Shown here one piece after another: positions 18,109 through 27,300 of a stretch of DNA of 33,183 nt. The first letter of the stretch is position 1, and every line of letters begins with the position of its first letter. The DNA comes from Flavipsychrobacter sp. (lineage in GTDB: Bacteria; Bacteroidota; Bacteroidia; Chitinophagales; Chitinophagaceae), in contig JANINW010000018.1 in the NCBI GenBank assembly GCA_024508935.1, positions 1-33,183 of the forward strand. The letters are read 5' to 3'. A program made the position numbers and the translations under genes. The notes under the pieces were generated by a model. That model had not been told where the DNA came from. It ran no database searches and was given only the letters and a program-made list of their open reading frames with translations.

Positions 18109-21100
18109 TTATTTCAAATTCAGCGAAAAATACCACACAGGTTTCCTATTTAGCGCCCCCGGCCAGGCAATATCAAAACGGATCGGGTAACCTGCAAGGC
18201 TCGTCCGGGCGCAGATACCATAAGACCATAACCATCTGTTGTGCATAGCAGGCTTTTGCCAGGTTTCGTTAGCAGTGGCAATATCAGAAAACAAACCCAG
18301 CTGCAGCAGATTGATAGACTGCAATGGTGTTTCTAATGGAATTAAAGTTTGAAAGATAGGGAAGTAAACATCGGCATTAAACAGCAGGTATTCGTTCCCG
18401 TATAGTTTGTTTTGCAGATAACCTCTTAGCGGTGTCACCAGCGTTTGAAAAATATAAGGTACAGCCTGCGGATGCTGTACAGTACTGTCAAATCTAACTG
18501 TTACATTATTGTCTATACCCGCCAAATTATATAACACTTTATTTAGCCCTCCACTGTAGCCTGCTTTTGCCTGAGTAACAAGCGTTATATAACGGTAAAG
18601 CGGTTGGTGGTAGGTCAATTGTATACCTGTGCCTGTTGCGGTTCCCACATTTGAACCGCTAAGAGGTTGAAATACATCAATGGTGCCCTTTATTTTATAT
18701 CCTGTATTTAACAATGGAATGGTCGGCCTTACTTTATCCTGGGTAACAGCGAGACTAGTTATCGACCACAAGCTCTTAATATCCTCAAATTTCAGGCTAT
18801 ACCGGTCTGTTGCCAGGAATATAGTACGGTCATTACGAACTGCTTCCGACAGATCGACTGACAGGTAATAAGTAACTGGGTAATGTAAGCTTAGTTCATA
18901 GTAGTGCGTCTTAACTTTCGCTACTGAGGGGTAAGCATTACCATTGTCATCGACCCAATTTCGCTTAGGATCTGCATTCAGACTTTCCACTTTGCGGAAA
19001 TAAGAAAGCCCCCAATCCAGCTTTTTAGCTGTATTCTCATAGCGGAAGAAAAAATCACTGCCTTCTGAACCGGCAGGCAGGCGAAAGGCAATGTTTACAT
19101 GGTGGTTCTCAAAAAGATCTGTTAGCCCACCTTGCAGCATCCCCCCTACTTCAGGAAACTTAAATTGCCCTTGGTAGTTGACATATGACTGGTAACGGTT
19201 GATAAAATAGTCGTTATTGATTTTCGCAGAGAAATATGCACTGTGTAACTGTAATACGTAGGGCTTTATTCCTTTTGCATTGTATTGTTGCGATCTCCGG
19301 ATGCTATCTTCTCTTTCCTTCGACCTTTGCTTCGCATCTTTTGCTACCAATACACCTTCCAGGAAAGATGGGTTGTCATCCTTTGCTTTTCTTAGCATAG
19401 AATCTAGGGCAACTTCTCTAGCAGCCCTTTTTCTAAAATCTGACAACCAGGGTGTCAACCCTGTATCTGTAGATTGGCCATTTTTTAGCCAATCTTTAAT
19501 ATCGAATATATTTAGCCTAATGCTGTCTTTATCTGCTTTGTAAAAGATGATCTGTGATTTCTCGCTCACATATTCATAAGGCCTGTAAAAACCATGTTCT
19601 GTCCTGGCATTAGCTATAACCATTTTCTCTGCACCGCTTTGGGTCGTTGTAGCTAACAGGTCACCATTCTGCAGTAATTGAGGCTTATCCCATTTTGAAT
19701 AAGGGACAGTATCGGTAACTATTGGAGAAACGTTTTTATTCTCCCATTTGTAAATTCCCTGAAACAGAACAGTCGTATCTTTTTCTTTAATGGACCTTGT
19801 TGAAATAAAAACTGGTTGACGCTTCATACCTAGAACCGCTATTCCATCATCATACTTATCATTTGTAAAAGGCTGGTATTGCTCTTTGATTGCGTCATAG
19901 GAAACAATATCACTTTGGCCTTTCCGGTAGGCACTTAGAAGATATCTGTCTTTCTCAAGTAATTCAACACTATTAATGCCATCTGCGCCGGGCAGCTGGT
20001 AACTTTCTAATTGTCCACCAGTGGCAAAGAACCGCTCGGCAGTGAGTTTGCCTTTAACCGGCAAGGTAACCAACAGGATATTTTTATCCTGCCATTTTAG
20101 TAAAGGATAGAAGTCTGGGCTGTAATCATTTATCCAGGGAGGTAACAGGTATTGAATGAGCTTTTCCGCTTTTGCAGATTTCCTATCGTATACGTACACA
20201 TCGCGAATATTTTTCCGGTAAACTACATAGGCTATATTGCTACCATCGGGGCTGATACTGATGTTCCTGATAATACCTTTTTTGTGGGGAATAGCCATTT
20301 GCTCACCGCCCTGAGTTGCATCTATATGCCGAAATCGTCTGTCGTAAAAGTTATAGCATTCCAGCAATACGCTGTCTAACGGCTTCTTTACGATAAGCCT
20401 GATAGACCTGGTCAGGTTCTTTTTCTTTTTCAAATGTGAAAACAGTTGCATACTGGCTTGCGGATAGTATTGTTCGTTCAGGAAATAACAAAACGCCTGT
20501 CCTGACAAGCGTGGCTGATAGCTAATGCATTCCTGCCAGCTTTTAAAGTTTTTCTGCTCAAAGGATATTCTTAATGCATCTTCTGCAGCTATAGGCCAGC
20601 CGTTGGCAAAATACTTAATGGCACCTTCTTTATACCAAGAGGGGATGTCGTTATTCAGCGCAGTACCTCTCGCCTGGTTGCCTATATCGTCTTTCACTTG
20701 TGCTTCCCATATAGACCTGGCCAATGCTTCGTACAGTTGTTCCTTGAGCTTACTATATTGGCCGGTATAGAATACAACGGCTCGGTTACCCTTCGCTATA
20801 AATGTGGGAAGCGTATGCTGCTCTGTCTCATACAAACCAATATTGGATTCATACAATTGGTCTACTGATGGATAGACAATGACATTAGGCTCATCAAGCA
20901 AAATAGTACCCATATTGTGCTTCACCTTCTTAATGGCAAATGGCAATTCAGAGGCTAGATAAGAACAAGCACTATCATAGCCTGTAGGAAAGTAAATATG
21001 AAACGCCTTTGTATGAAAGGTCCGCCAGTTGTATTTATGATATTGAAAGCGGTTGTAGTTAGTAGTTTGTTGTGCCTGAACATTGCTTACAAACGACAAC

Positions 21101-21168
21101 ATTAATGTCCATACCCACAAAACTGGGTATCGGCATAAACATGGCAGGCGGTTTATATGCTCTAGCAT
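18109..21168 (-). CDS. Peptidase-like head, TolB-like propeller and Omp85-like barrel in one envelope protein
   Basis: 1019 residues from ATG 21168; a TTG at 21186 adds six residues ahead of a complete signal peptide (to VQAQQ). The N-terminal ~40-270 resembles a gluzincin-type peptidase domain: YEALARSIWEAQ stands where HExxH would be, and IPSWYKEGAIKYFANGW is the downstream helix, so the zinc site is absent and catalysis unlikely. Residues ~290-560 are WD40/TolB-like blades (ISPDGSNIAYVVYRKNIRDVYVYDRKSAK). The final ~350 residues are beta-strand rich with the Omp85/surface-antigen style LRGYLQNKLYGNEYLLFNAD and end WYFSLNLK, indicating an outer-membrane barrel. Expected location is the outer membrane with the propeller in the periplasm. 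Role unknown; assembly or translocation of envelope proteins is the analogy. Confidence 0.85.
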   Translation of the reverse strand: MLEHINRLPCLCRYPVLWVWTLMLSFVSNVQAQQTTNYNRFQYHKYNWRTFHTKAFHIYFPTGYDSACSYLASELPFAIKKVKHNMGTILLDEPNVIVYPSVDQLYESNIGLYETEQHTLPTFIAKGNRAVVFYTGQYSKLKEQLYEALARSIWEAQVKDDIGNQARGTALNNDIPSWYKEGAIKYFANGWPIAAEDALRISFEQKNFKSWQECISYQPRLSGQAFCYFLNEQYYPQASMQLFSHLKKKKNLTRSIRLIVKKPLDSVLLECYNFYDRRFRHIDATQGGEQMAIPHKKGIIRNISISPDGSNIAYVVYRKNIRDVYVYDRKSAKAEKLIQYLLPPWINDYSPDFYPLLKWQDKNILLVTLPVKGKLTAERFFATGGQLESYQLPGADGINSVELLEKDRYLLSAYRKGQSDIVSYDAIKEQYQPFTNDKYDDGIAVLGMKRQPVFISTRSIKEKDTTVLFQGIYKWENKNVSPIVTDTVPYSKWDKPQLLQNGDLLATTTQSGAEKMVIANARTEHGFYRPYEYVSEKSQIIFYKADKDSIRLNIFDIKDWLKNGQSTDTGLTPWLSDFRKRAAREVALDSMLRKAKDDNPSFLEGVLVAKDAKQRSKEREDSIRRSQQYNAKGIKPYVLQLHSAYFSAKINNDYFINRYQSYVNYQGQFKFPEVGGMLQGGLTDLFENHHVNIAFRLPAGSEGSDFFFRYENTAKKLDWGLSYFRKVESLNADPKRNWVDDNGNAYPSVAKVKTHYYELSLHYPVTYYLSVDLSEAVRNDRTIFLATDRYSLKFEDIKSLWSITSLAVTQDKVRPTIPLLNTGYKIKGTIDVFQPLSGSNVGTATGTGIQLTYHQPLYRYITLVTQAKAGYSGGLNKVLYNLAGIDNNVTVRFDSTVQHPQAVPYIFQTLVTPLRGYLQNKLYGNEYLLFNADVYFPIFQTLIPLETPLQSINLLQLGLFSDIATANETWQKPAMHNRWLWSYGICARTSLAGYPIRFDIAWPGALNRKPVWYFSLNLK

Positions 21169-21238
21169 AAGAAATAGAAGCGTCAAATTACCATTAAAAG
21201 CCGATTTTTATTAGCTTTAAGCACTATTAATTATTGTA

Positions 21239-22129
21239 TTGCGATATCCTCAATCCATACCCTTCATTTCGCTAACGCTGGCCTTATGCATCTGCCTCGG
21301 ATATTCAAATGCTCACGCGCAACAAGGTGTTTGGGACAGTGCAAAAAAAGGTTCTAAGAAGATAAATGCGCAAGCTAAAAAAAGTAAATTGACCATAAAA
21401 AGGTGGAAAGAACATATTAATGAATGGGCAAAAGAAGACGAATATAATAAACAATTAGCTGTAGGTGGAAAACTGAACAATAATGGTTGGAGCGGCGGTA
21501 TTTATTACCTGAAGAAAACAGAACCGGGAAAGCATGTCATCTGGCAACTTAGTTTTTCAGAAATAAAACAGGAGAAACAGGTAAAGCAGCAAAAAGAAAA
21601 TAAGGCTTATCCTGCACTCGGCAAATCATCTCCTTTTGTTTATGGCAAGATAAACAACCTGTATACCCTGCATATCGGCTATGGGCACGAACTATTGTTG
21701 CTCCCTGGTGTCGTATCCGGCAACCTTTCCGTTAGCTTCAGGTATGGCGCCGGTTTTAGCCTGGCTATGCTTAAACCATACTACCTAAAAATTGTGCACA
21801 TTAATAATACCTCGGCCCACCCAACTCCTGAATTGAAAGAAGAAAAATATAGTGGTGCTAATGCAGACACTTTTTTACGCAACCAAGATATACTCGGTGC
21901 CAGTAAATGGAGCAAAGGTTTAGGCGAAACAAGGTTTACACCCGGCCTTTATGCAGAAGCGGCATTTGCGATAGAACCTGCCAAGCAAAAAGGGTTTGTA
22001 CAAACCATAATGATAGGTGGTAATATCGCTTATTATACAAAGGCCTTACCTATTATGGCGGAAGTAAAAGCCCTGCCCTGGCAGGGTTCATTGTTTGTTG
22101 GTTTGAGTTTGGGTAAAAGATGGAAATAA
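21239..22129 (+). CDS. Exported, predicted outer-membrane barrel-like protein
   Basis: 296 residues. The start is a TTG: the frame has no ATG or GTG before the signal peptide (SIPFISLTLALCICLGYSNAHAQQ) and an in-frame TAA lies seven codons upstream. Residues ~30-75 are lysine-rich and helical (SAKKGSKKINAQAKKSK). From ~75 on there are alternating strands with Gly and aromatic residues (GGIYYLKKTEPGKHVIWQLSF, LHIGYGHELLLLPGVVSGNLSVSF, ending GSLFVGLSLGKRWK), as in small barrel proteins. No family recognised. It overlaps the next gene (TAATG junction), so the two proteins are probably made together. A loosely similar architecture (helical N-part, barrel-like C-part) occurs in the protein at 32449-33183. 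Confidence 0.82.
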   Translation: MRYPQSIPFISLTLALCICLGYSNAHAQQGVWDSAKKGSKKINAQAKKSKLTIKRWKEHINEWAKEDEYNKQLAVGGKLNNNGWSGGIYYLKKTEPGKHVIWQLSFSEIKQEKQVKQQKENKAYPALGKSSPFVYGKINNLYTLHIGYGHELLLLPGVVSGNLSVSFRYGAGFSLAMLKPYYLKIVHINNTSAHPTPELKEEKYSGANADTFLRNQDILGASKWSKGLGETRFTPGLYAEAAFAIEPAKQKGFVQTIMIGGNIAYYTKALPIMAEVKALPWQGSLFVGLSLGKRWK

Positions 22130-23205
22130 TGAGACGGATATTTTTCTTAACTATCCTAACAATGATATGGGCGGCGGCAGGTGCGCAGTCTCTGTACAAA
22201 GATGCTCGAGTACTCTTCGTATTAGATGGCTCTGAAAACATGCTTCTGCGCTTGGGAGCTGACGAAGCAAAATTCAAAGCAGCCGAAAGGATCATTCTCA
22301 ATTTTATGGACAGTGTGTACCGGATTAATGATGAGGTTGAATTTGCACTACACGTATACGGTCACCAATATCCATCTACCCAAAACAACTGTTACGACAA
22401 TAAACTTGAAGTGGCGTTCAGTAAAAACAACCTGGCACAAATGGGACTAAGGCTTGCCAGCCTGAGACCCAAAGGCACGGAAGCAATGAAATCAGCCATG
22501 CAAACTGCCATCGCAAATGATCTTGCTGCGCAAAATTTATACAACTATACTTTCATTGTCATTACCAGCGGTGAGGGTAATTGCGAAGAGGGAATATGCA
22601 CCTTATCGCAAGCTATACAAAATAAGAATCTGAAATGCAGTCCGACTATCATCAACCTTTCTCAACGACAGGTTCAATATGGATGCATAGGGGAACAGAT
22701 AGCAATGAAAGACAAAGATGATATACCAGGAACTGTATCACGGCTGTTATCAAAATACAGGACTTTAATTGAGCCAAGGGACAAAAGTTATAAAAGTGCC
22801 TACGGAACAATATGGGCCAAGCCAACAGAAACCATGATACCGGATGCTCTTGTAAAGGTTGCCCGGATGACGGTACATACTCACGGCTTGCTGCCAACGA
22901 CGGTATATTCGCCGAATGTAGAAAAACTAATTGTGCCTGAGTATGAACAGGCCAACGGATTTGGCTACCTGAAGGTGATGGAGAATGTTGTAGGCAACGA
23001 GTTTCAGTTATATTACCAGCAAGGAAATTCTTTTATATTGTTTGACAAGCAGAACATTAAGTCACCTGTAAATGGTCAAAATGTGTTATTAAAAACCGGC
23101 AATTACAAACTGCTATATACGGTACAAACAAAATCAGGAGTCCAGCAAAAAACTAAAAAGATTCTAATTAAAGGAAAAATGATTACAGAAATACATTTAA
23201 ACTAA
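22120..23205 (+). CDS. Exported VWA-domain protein with degenerate MIDAS
   Basis: 361 residues with a signal peptide ending near AAAGAQ. Start ATG 22120 overlaps the previous gene by ten bases; a second ATG at 22129 (MRRIFFLTIL) forms a TAATG junction and is equally good. Residues ~28-200 are a von Willebrand A domain of the type found in Bacteroidota: VLFVLDGSENM, ALHVYGHQYPSTQNNCYDNK, LRPKGTEAM and FIVITSGEGNCEEGIC. The metal site is altered: D36-x-S38-x-N40 instead of DxSxS, T120 kept, and S150 where the family has Asp (ITDG). Several cysteines suggest disulfides in the periplasm or outside. The C-terminal ~230-361 is beta-rich with no family recognised. Partnership with the preceding barrel-like protein is inferred from the overlap. 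Confidence 0.9.
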   Translation: MEIMRRIFFLTILTMIWAAAGAQSLYKDARVLFVLDGSENMLLRLGADEAKFKAAERIILNFMDSVYRINDEVEFALHVYGHQYPSTQNNCYDNKLEVAFSKNNLAQMGLRLASLRPKGTEAMKSAMQTAIANDLAAQNLYNYTFIVITSGEGNCEEGICTLSQAIQNKNLKCSPTIINLSQRQVQYGCIGEQIAMKDKDDIPGTVSRLLSKYRTLIEPRDKSYKSAYGTIWAKPTETMIPDALVKVARMTVHTHGLLPTTVYSPNVEKLIVPEYEQANGFGYLKVMENVVGNEFQLYYQQGNSFILFDKQNIKSPVNGQNVLLKTGNYKLLYTVQTKSGVQQKTKKILIKGKMITEIHLN

Positions 23206-23268
23206 GCAAAGAGTCATTCAAATAACTCCGCCTAGTGTGCTCCTTGCAAATGTTGTAAAAATCACTTC

Positions 23269-23368
23269 ACTTGAGTTAAAGGATCACCGTTTCTCTCTTT
23301 GAAAGATTTTTCGACCTTTCAATATGGCTTTAACTCCGCCCCCTCCCACTGTATCGATTAACTCAAGT
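23269..23368. repeat. Inverted repeat in the convergent spacer 23206-23441
   Basis: ACTTGAGTTAA (23269-23279) and TTAACTCAAGT (23358-23368) are perfect 11-bp inverted copies 78 bases apart. Between them is a smaller hairpin, TTGAAAG / CTTTCAA with a 10-base loop (23299-23322), which could terminate the VWA gene. A nine-base direct repeat AACTCCGCC occurs at 23224-23232 and 23332-23340. The spacer has no gene. It could form a bidirectional termination structure or mark a small insertion; neither is proven. Confidence 0.4.
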
Positions 23369-23441
23369 ATCAATACCGAACTAAGTACACATTATTTGCA
23401 AAATAAATATCAAGCTCCGGCTTCGTGCCTTCTTATCAAAG

Positions 23442-24356
23442 CTATCTACCCAATTTTAGAATCTTTACATTTTCACCGTTATAATCCATCATATAAAAAT
23501 ACGGCTCCCATTGCTTCGTAAACACAATTTTCTTTCTTTCAGGATTCAATTTTACATCCTGAATATTGCTAGAATTTGATCGATAAATAGTTTTAGCTTC
23601 ACCATGATCAGCACCCATTATGTACATTTCGTAAGGTGCAGTAAACAAATAAAAGCTGTCTTCATTTGAAAAAAGCGGTGTTCGATAAAACGTAGGATCT
23701 ACTCTTGGATTATTTAGTGGATTTACGGTAGTAACCTTGTGTGTTTTTAAATTGCAAACCATTAAGCCATTATATCCCCCTTGAATTTGAAATAGTAACG
23801 TATTATTGTCCTTTAAAGACAAGTAACTTATTTCGTAAGCTTCTAATTCTGATACAAGTTCTAATTTACCCGATTTAGTATCCATAGAATAGATATTGTA
23901 TCCATGGGGCTTCTTCTCAACTAGCGGCGAATGTTGTTGATTTTCGGAAGATAATGAAACAATTAATTCAATACCATTGTTTCGAACAACAAAGCTGCTG
24001 ATAGCCCCATTTACAGTTTGATATTCTTTAAATACTTTACTTGATAAATTGCATTTACATATTGTAGTTTTTAATGGTTCAAGACTGCTATATTTTAAGA
24101 AAAGAAAACTTCCGTCGTCCAAAAAAACAGGATTCGAGAAAATAGTATTCTTAGGCGCGTCTATTATTGATGCGTCTGTAGACGAATTTAAATCGTAGCA
24201 TCTTATTTGATAAAACCCTACGTTTAATACATATAGTATTTTCCCGTTACGAATATCAAACGCTTCGATTTCAGGCTTAACTTTCTTATTATGAGCGCAG
24301 CTAGTCAAGCAAACACATATAAACAATACCACAAGGTAAATTCTTTTTCTTTTCAT
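23442..24356 (-). CDS. Propeller-like lipoprotein, candidate immunity protein for the Rhs PLA2 toxin
   Basis: 304 residues from ATG 24356; a TTG overlapping the toxin stop would add seven residues but gives a worse signal. The N-terminus is a lipoprotein signal (MKRKRIYLVVLFICVCLTSC) with lipobox Cys20. The rest reads as a TolB/WD40-like propeller: KILYVLNVGFYQIRCYDLNSS, NPVFLDDGSFLFLKYSS, GYNIYSMDTKSGKLELVSEL, LNPERKKIVFTKQWEPYFY. The ATG lies ten bases after the toxin gene's stop codon, in the slot where polymorphic-toxin immunity genes sit. A membrane-anchored envelope protein is a sensible guard against a phospholipase. The gene is visibly AT-rich compared with the Rhs core (one 60-base line sampled: 19 G+C, versus 31 in a line of the core). 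The immunity role is inference; a generic propeller lipoprotein is the alternative. Confidence 0.85.
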   Translation of the reverse strand: MKRKRIYLVVLFICVCLTSCAHNKKVKPEIEAFDIRNGKILYVLNVGFYQIRCYDLNSSTDASIIDAPKNTIFSNPVFLDDGSFLFLKYSSLEPLKTTICKCNLSSKVFKEYQTVNGAISSFVVRNNGIELIVSLSSENQQHSPLVEKKPHGYNIYSMDTKSGKLELVSELEAYEISYLSLKDNNTLLFQIQGGYNGLMVCNLKTHKVTTVNPLNNPRVDPTFYRTPLFSNEDSFYLFTAPYEMYIMGADHGEAKTIYRSNSSNIQDVKLNPERKKIVFTKQWEPYFYMMDYNGENVKILKLGR

Positions 24357-24366
24357 GCTTAGTTTA

Positions 24367-27300
24367 TTATTTGACAAATTGAACAGCTCTATTAATACCG
24401 TTCCCCAAACCTATCCATTTATTTACAAATGCAGCGATATTATATGTCCTTTCGCTTACAGGTCGATTTGTAATTGGATCTGTAGCTCCAATGCAATATG
24501 CATTCATAATGTTTCTCGCAGTCTGAAGAAGTTCGGCGTTCGCCTGGTAAGCTGCCGGACTTGTTAAGGTGCCCATTGCGCCACTAATTCCTGCATTATA
24601 AAAGGCAAGATCATGTTTAAATGCTGCCGCATCGATCCAATCAACAGGTTGCAACCCAGATTTTCTTGGATCTCCATCAGGACCGGTTCCTACAAAATTT
24701 GTCCCCCCGATCCTTGCTCCGTGATATGGCACTGTACCTACACCCCATTTATCCCATTTACAACCAGGTTCATTAGTACATTCGACATAGTCATCAAATC
24801 CTCTACCTTCATTTTCACCAAGTCCAAGGCTGCTACTTCCTAATCCAGCTGCCAATTGCGCTAACCCTCCATTCGTCCTTGATTCTTCTATGTCGTGTAC
24901 TCCCTCCAATGCTCCAGGTCCACCTTCACTTTCCGGATCAATAATATCTTGGGTCGGATTATCATCTTTCGCCATCAGTCCTTTGTCCTCTTGCTCCTTA
25001 TTTTGCTCCTTAAGCTTTTTCATTGCATACTGGGGCTCACCAACATGTGCCCCATCTTTTTTGGAATCAGCTTTTATGTATTTGCTTAAATCAGCTTCGG
25101 GGCGGGCTAAAAATGCTGTTGAATTCGGTGCCTCACCAAATCCTTCCGTAGTAGCTCGCATTTCAGCTTTCATCTCGTTTTTGATTTGCGCCCAAATTTC
25201 ACGGAAGCGAGCCGCATTATAAACTTGATACATTTTATCGCCATATTCTCTTGCCTGTATAGATGCTTCACCATTGCGGTAGTTTGTGTATGCCCACATT
25301 CCGCTGGGGTCGATATTATTGGCAGGGTCATTACCCATTCCTGTATAGCCGCTGGGGAATTGATCTGCAGGGTCTATGCCCCAAAAACGGCCAACCTGCG
25401 GATCATATTGCCTAGCATGGAAATCGTATAATTCCAGTCCCAATTCTTTCTGTAGCTTCTTGCCCTGGTAAAGAAAATCATTGCGCAACGGAGTTGTCTG
25501 TTGTCCCCCCGCCTCTACCAAAAGGCCATGCGGGTAGTAATGCTGCTCTTCCAGCAACCGGCCTTTTACATGGGTTATATTCTCATTGTCCATAAACACT
25601 TCCGTACAGCTCTCATTACTTAGGTAGCATAACAAATAGCCATTATTGGCAATATTCATGTTCCCGGCGAAGGTCATGGAAGTCCAAGTATTTTGCGTTC
25701 CTTTTAGCTGCACAACCTGGCACTTATCTATCTGAATGTTCATGGATTCATCAAAAACCAGATAGTTAAGATAGGCGCGGGGGTAGTTAGGGTCTGTTAT
25801 GCTATTCTTCAGGTCGTCATAGAGACTGTAGTTAGCCGAAGTTAGCAGGTTATTCACCAGCACATTATCCAAGCTATTGCCACCTTCTCCACCACCTATT
25901 TGAGTGCCACCTGTAAGCGTACTTACCAGAGCCTCCAGCATTTCGGATGCAGGTGTATAGGTGTTATAGTCATCTGTATCTGTTGACGAATAATAGCCAT
26001 AGGCATGCAGGTTCAATTGGTCGCCTGACATAGCATGCAGCAAAATGGAAGCACCCACTCTATGGTCCGGTTCACACCCGTTCAAACGTGCACTCTCCAA
26101 GTCTCCTGGTGTTCCTGATGGATTATTGTCCCTGACTATACCAATATTGTCAAAAATGGATTCCTCAACATTCGCCAACAGTAACTCAAAACCAGCATGA
26201 TAGTGTGTAGTATCAGCATAGCTTATATCTGCTGTAATGACGTTTCTGACGTTACCCAAGTGGTCTTTTACAAAAAAATCATTCTTGTAATACAGGCTAT
26301 CTGCAAGCCATCGTGTCCTTCCCTCAGGGTGGGTAAAAAATTCGAGCGAATCGTTCCTGAATACAAATGGTCCCCAGTAGTTATACCTGATCGTCTTCGA
26401 GTTTTCCTGCACCGTTTTTTGCAGTAGGTTTCCACCGGCATCATAAATATTGTCAATCTTATCCGCACCGCCTTTTTTTACTTGTACAGGTAGATCCTGG
26501 TGGTTATAGGTCAATTCGATTATATTCTTGTTATAGTCCGAAGTGAGGTTACCGTCAGCATCGTAAGTATAATCGGTACTTGCACCTGAACTGCCATTAT
26601 CAAAATCAGCTATTGGGCTTTTCACACCTCCATCCGTTACTTTTTGTAACTGATTACCATTATCATAGGTATAACTTAGAATATCCATGTCGGCAGGGCC
26701 AAAAGTAGTGTCGTAGCCTCTTTGGTTCATGCTTAGCATATTGCCGTTTTCATCGAAACTGATATTGGAGACAGAAAAATCCCTTGCTGTCTTTTTCCAG
26801 GCATTTCCAAAATAATCACGGTAATCTGCTACATCCATTCGGGCCATGTCATCGTAGTCATATCCGTAGGAACTTACCTTACTGCTGGGAGAACGCCACA
26901 TAAAACCGGAAATAGATCCGTCATAGCGTGGGATAGAGTAACCAAAATCATAGGACAATTTGGACCAAAACGTCATAGTCTGGTTGATAGTGGTTGTGTC
27001 CCAAAGTTTGTCTGCATTTGTGCCCACCAACTGGCCACGTATGTTATAGGTATAATTTTGCTGCTCAACATTTCCCAACCATTTTTGTTTCATACGTCCC
27101 AGTTCATCATAACTACAGGACATAATTGGCTGCCAGGCAAAAGTGTCCACTTTTTGCTCTGTTGCTTCAAGGCGTCCCGTCATCGGGCCATAGGTATTCT
27201 TAGTTAATACACGCGTGTATGGTTTGTTGCTGCCCGATTTATAGTTGGTATAAGCAATATTAAGTACTGGCTGCCCTGCAAAATTGTATTGGAGAGTAGA

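Noticed and set aside
24357-24377. TTG start giving the lipoprotein seven extra residues and an overlap with the toxin gene
   Set aside because: The internal ATG gives a standard lipoprotein signal peptide (MKRKRIYLVVLF...) and clean spacing; the TTG version would put polar residues ahead of it.
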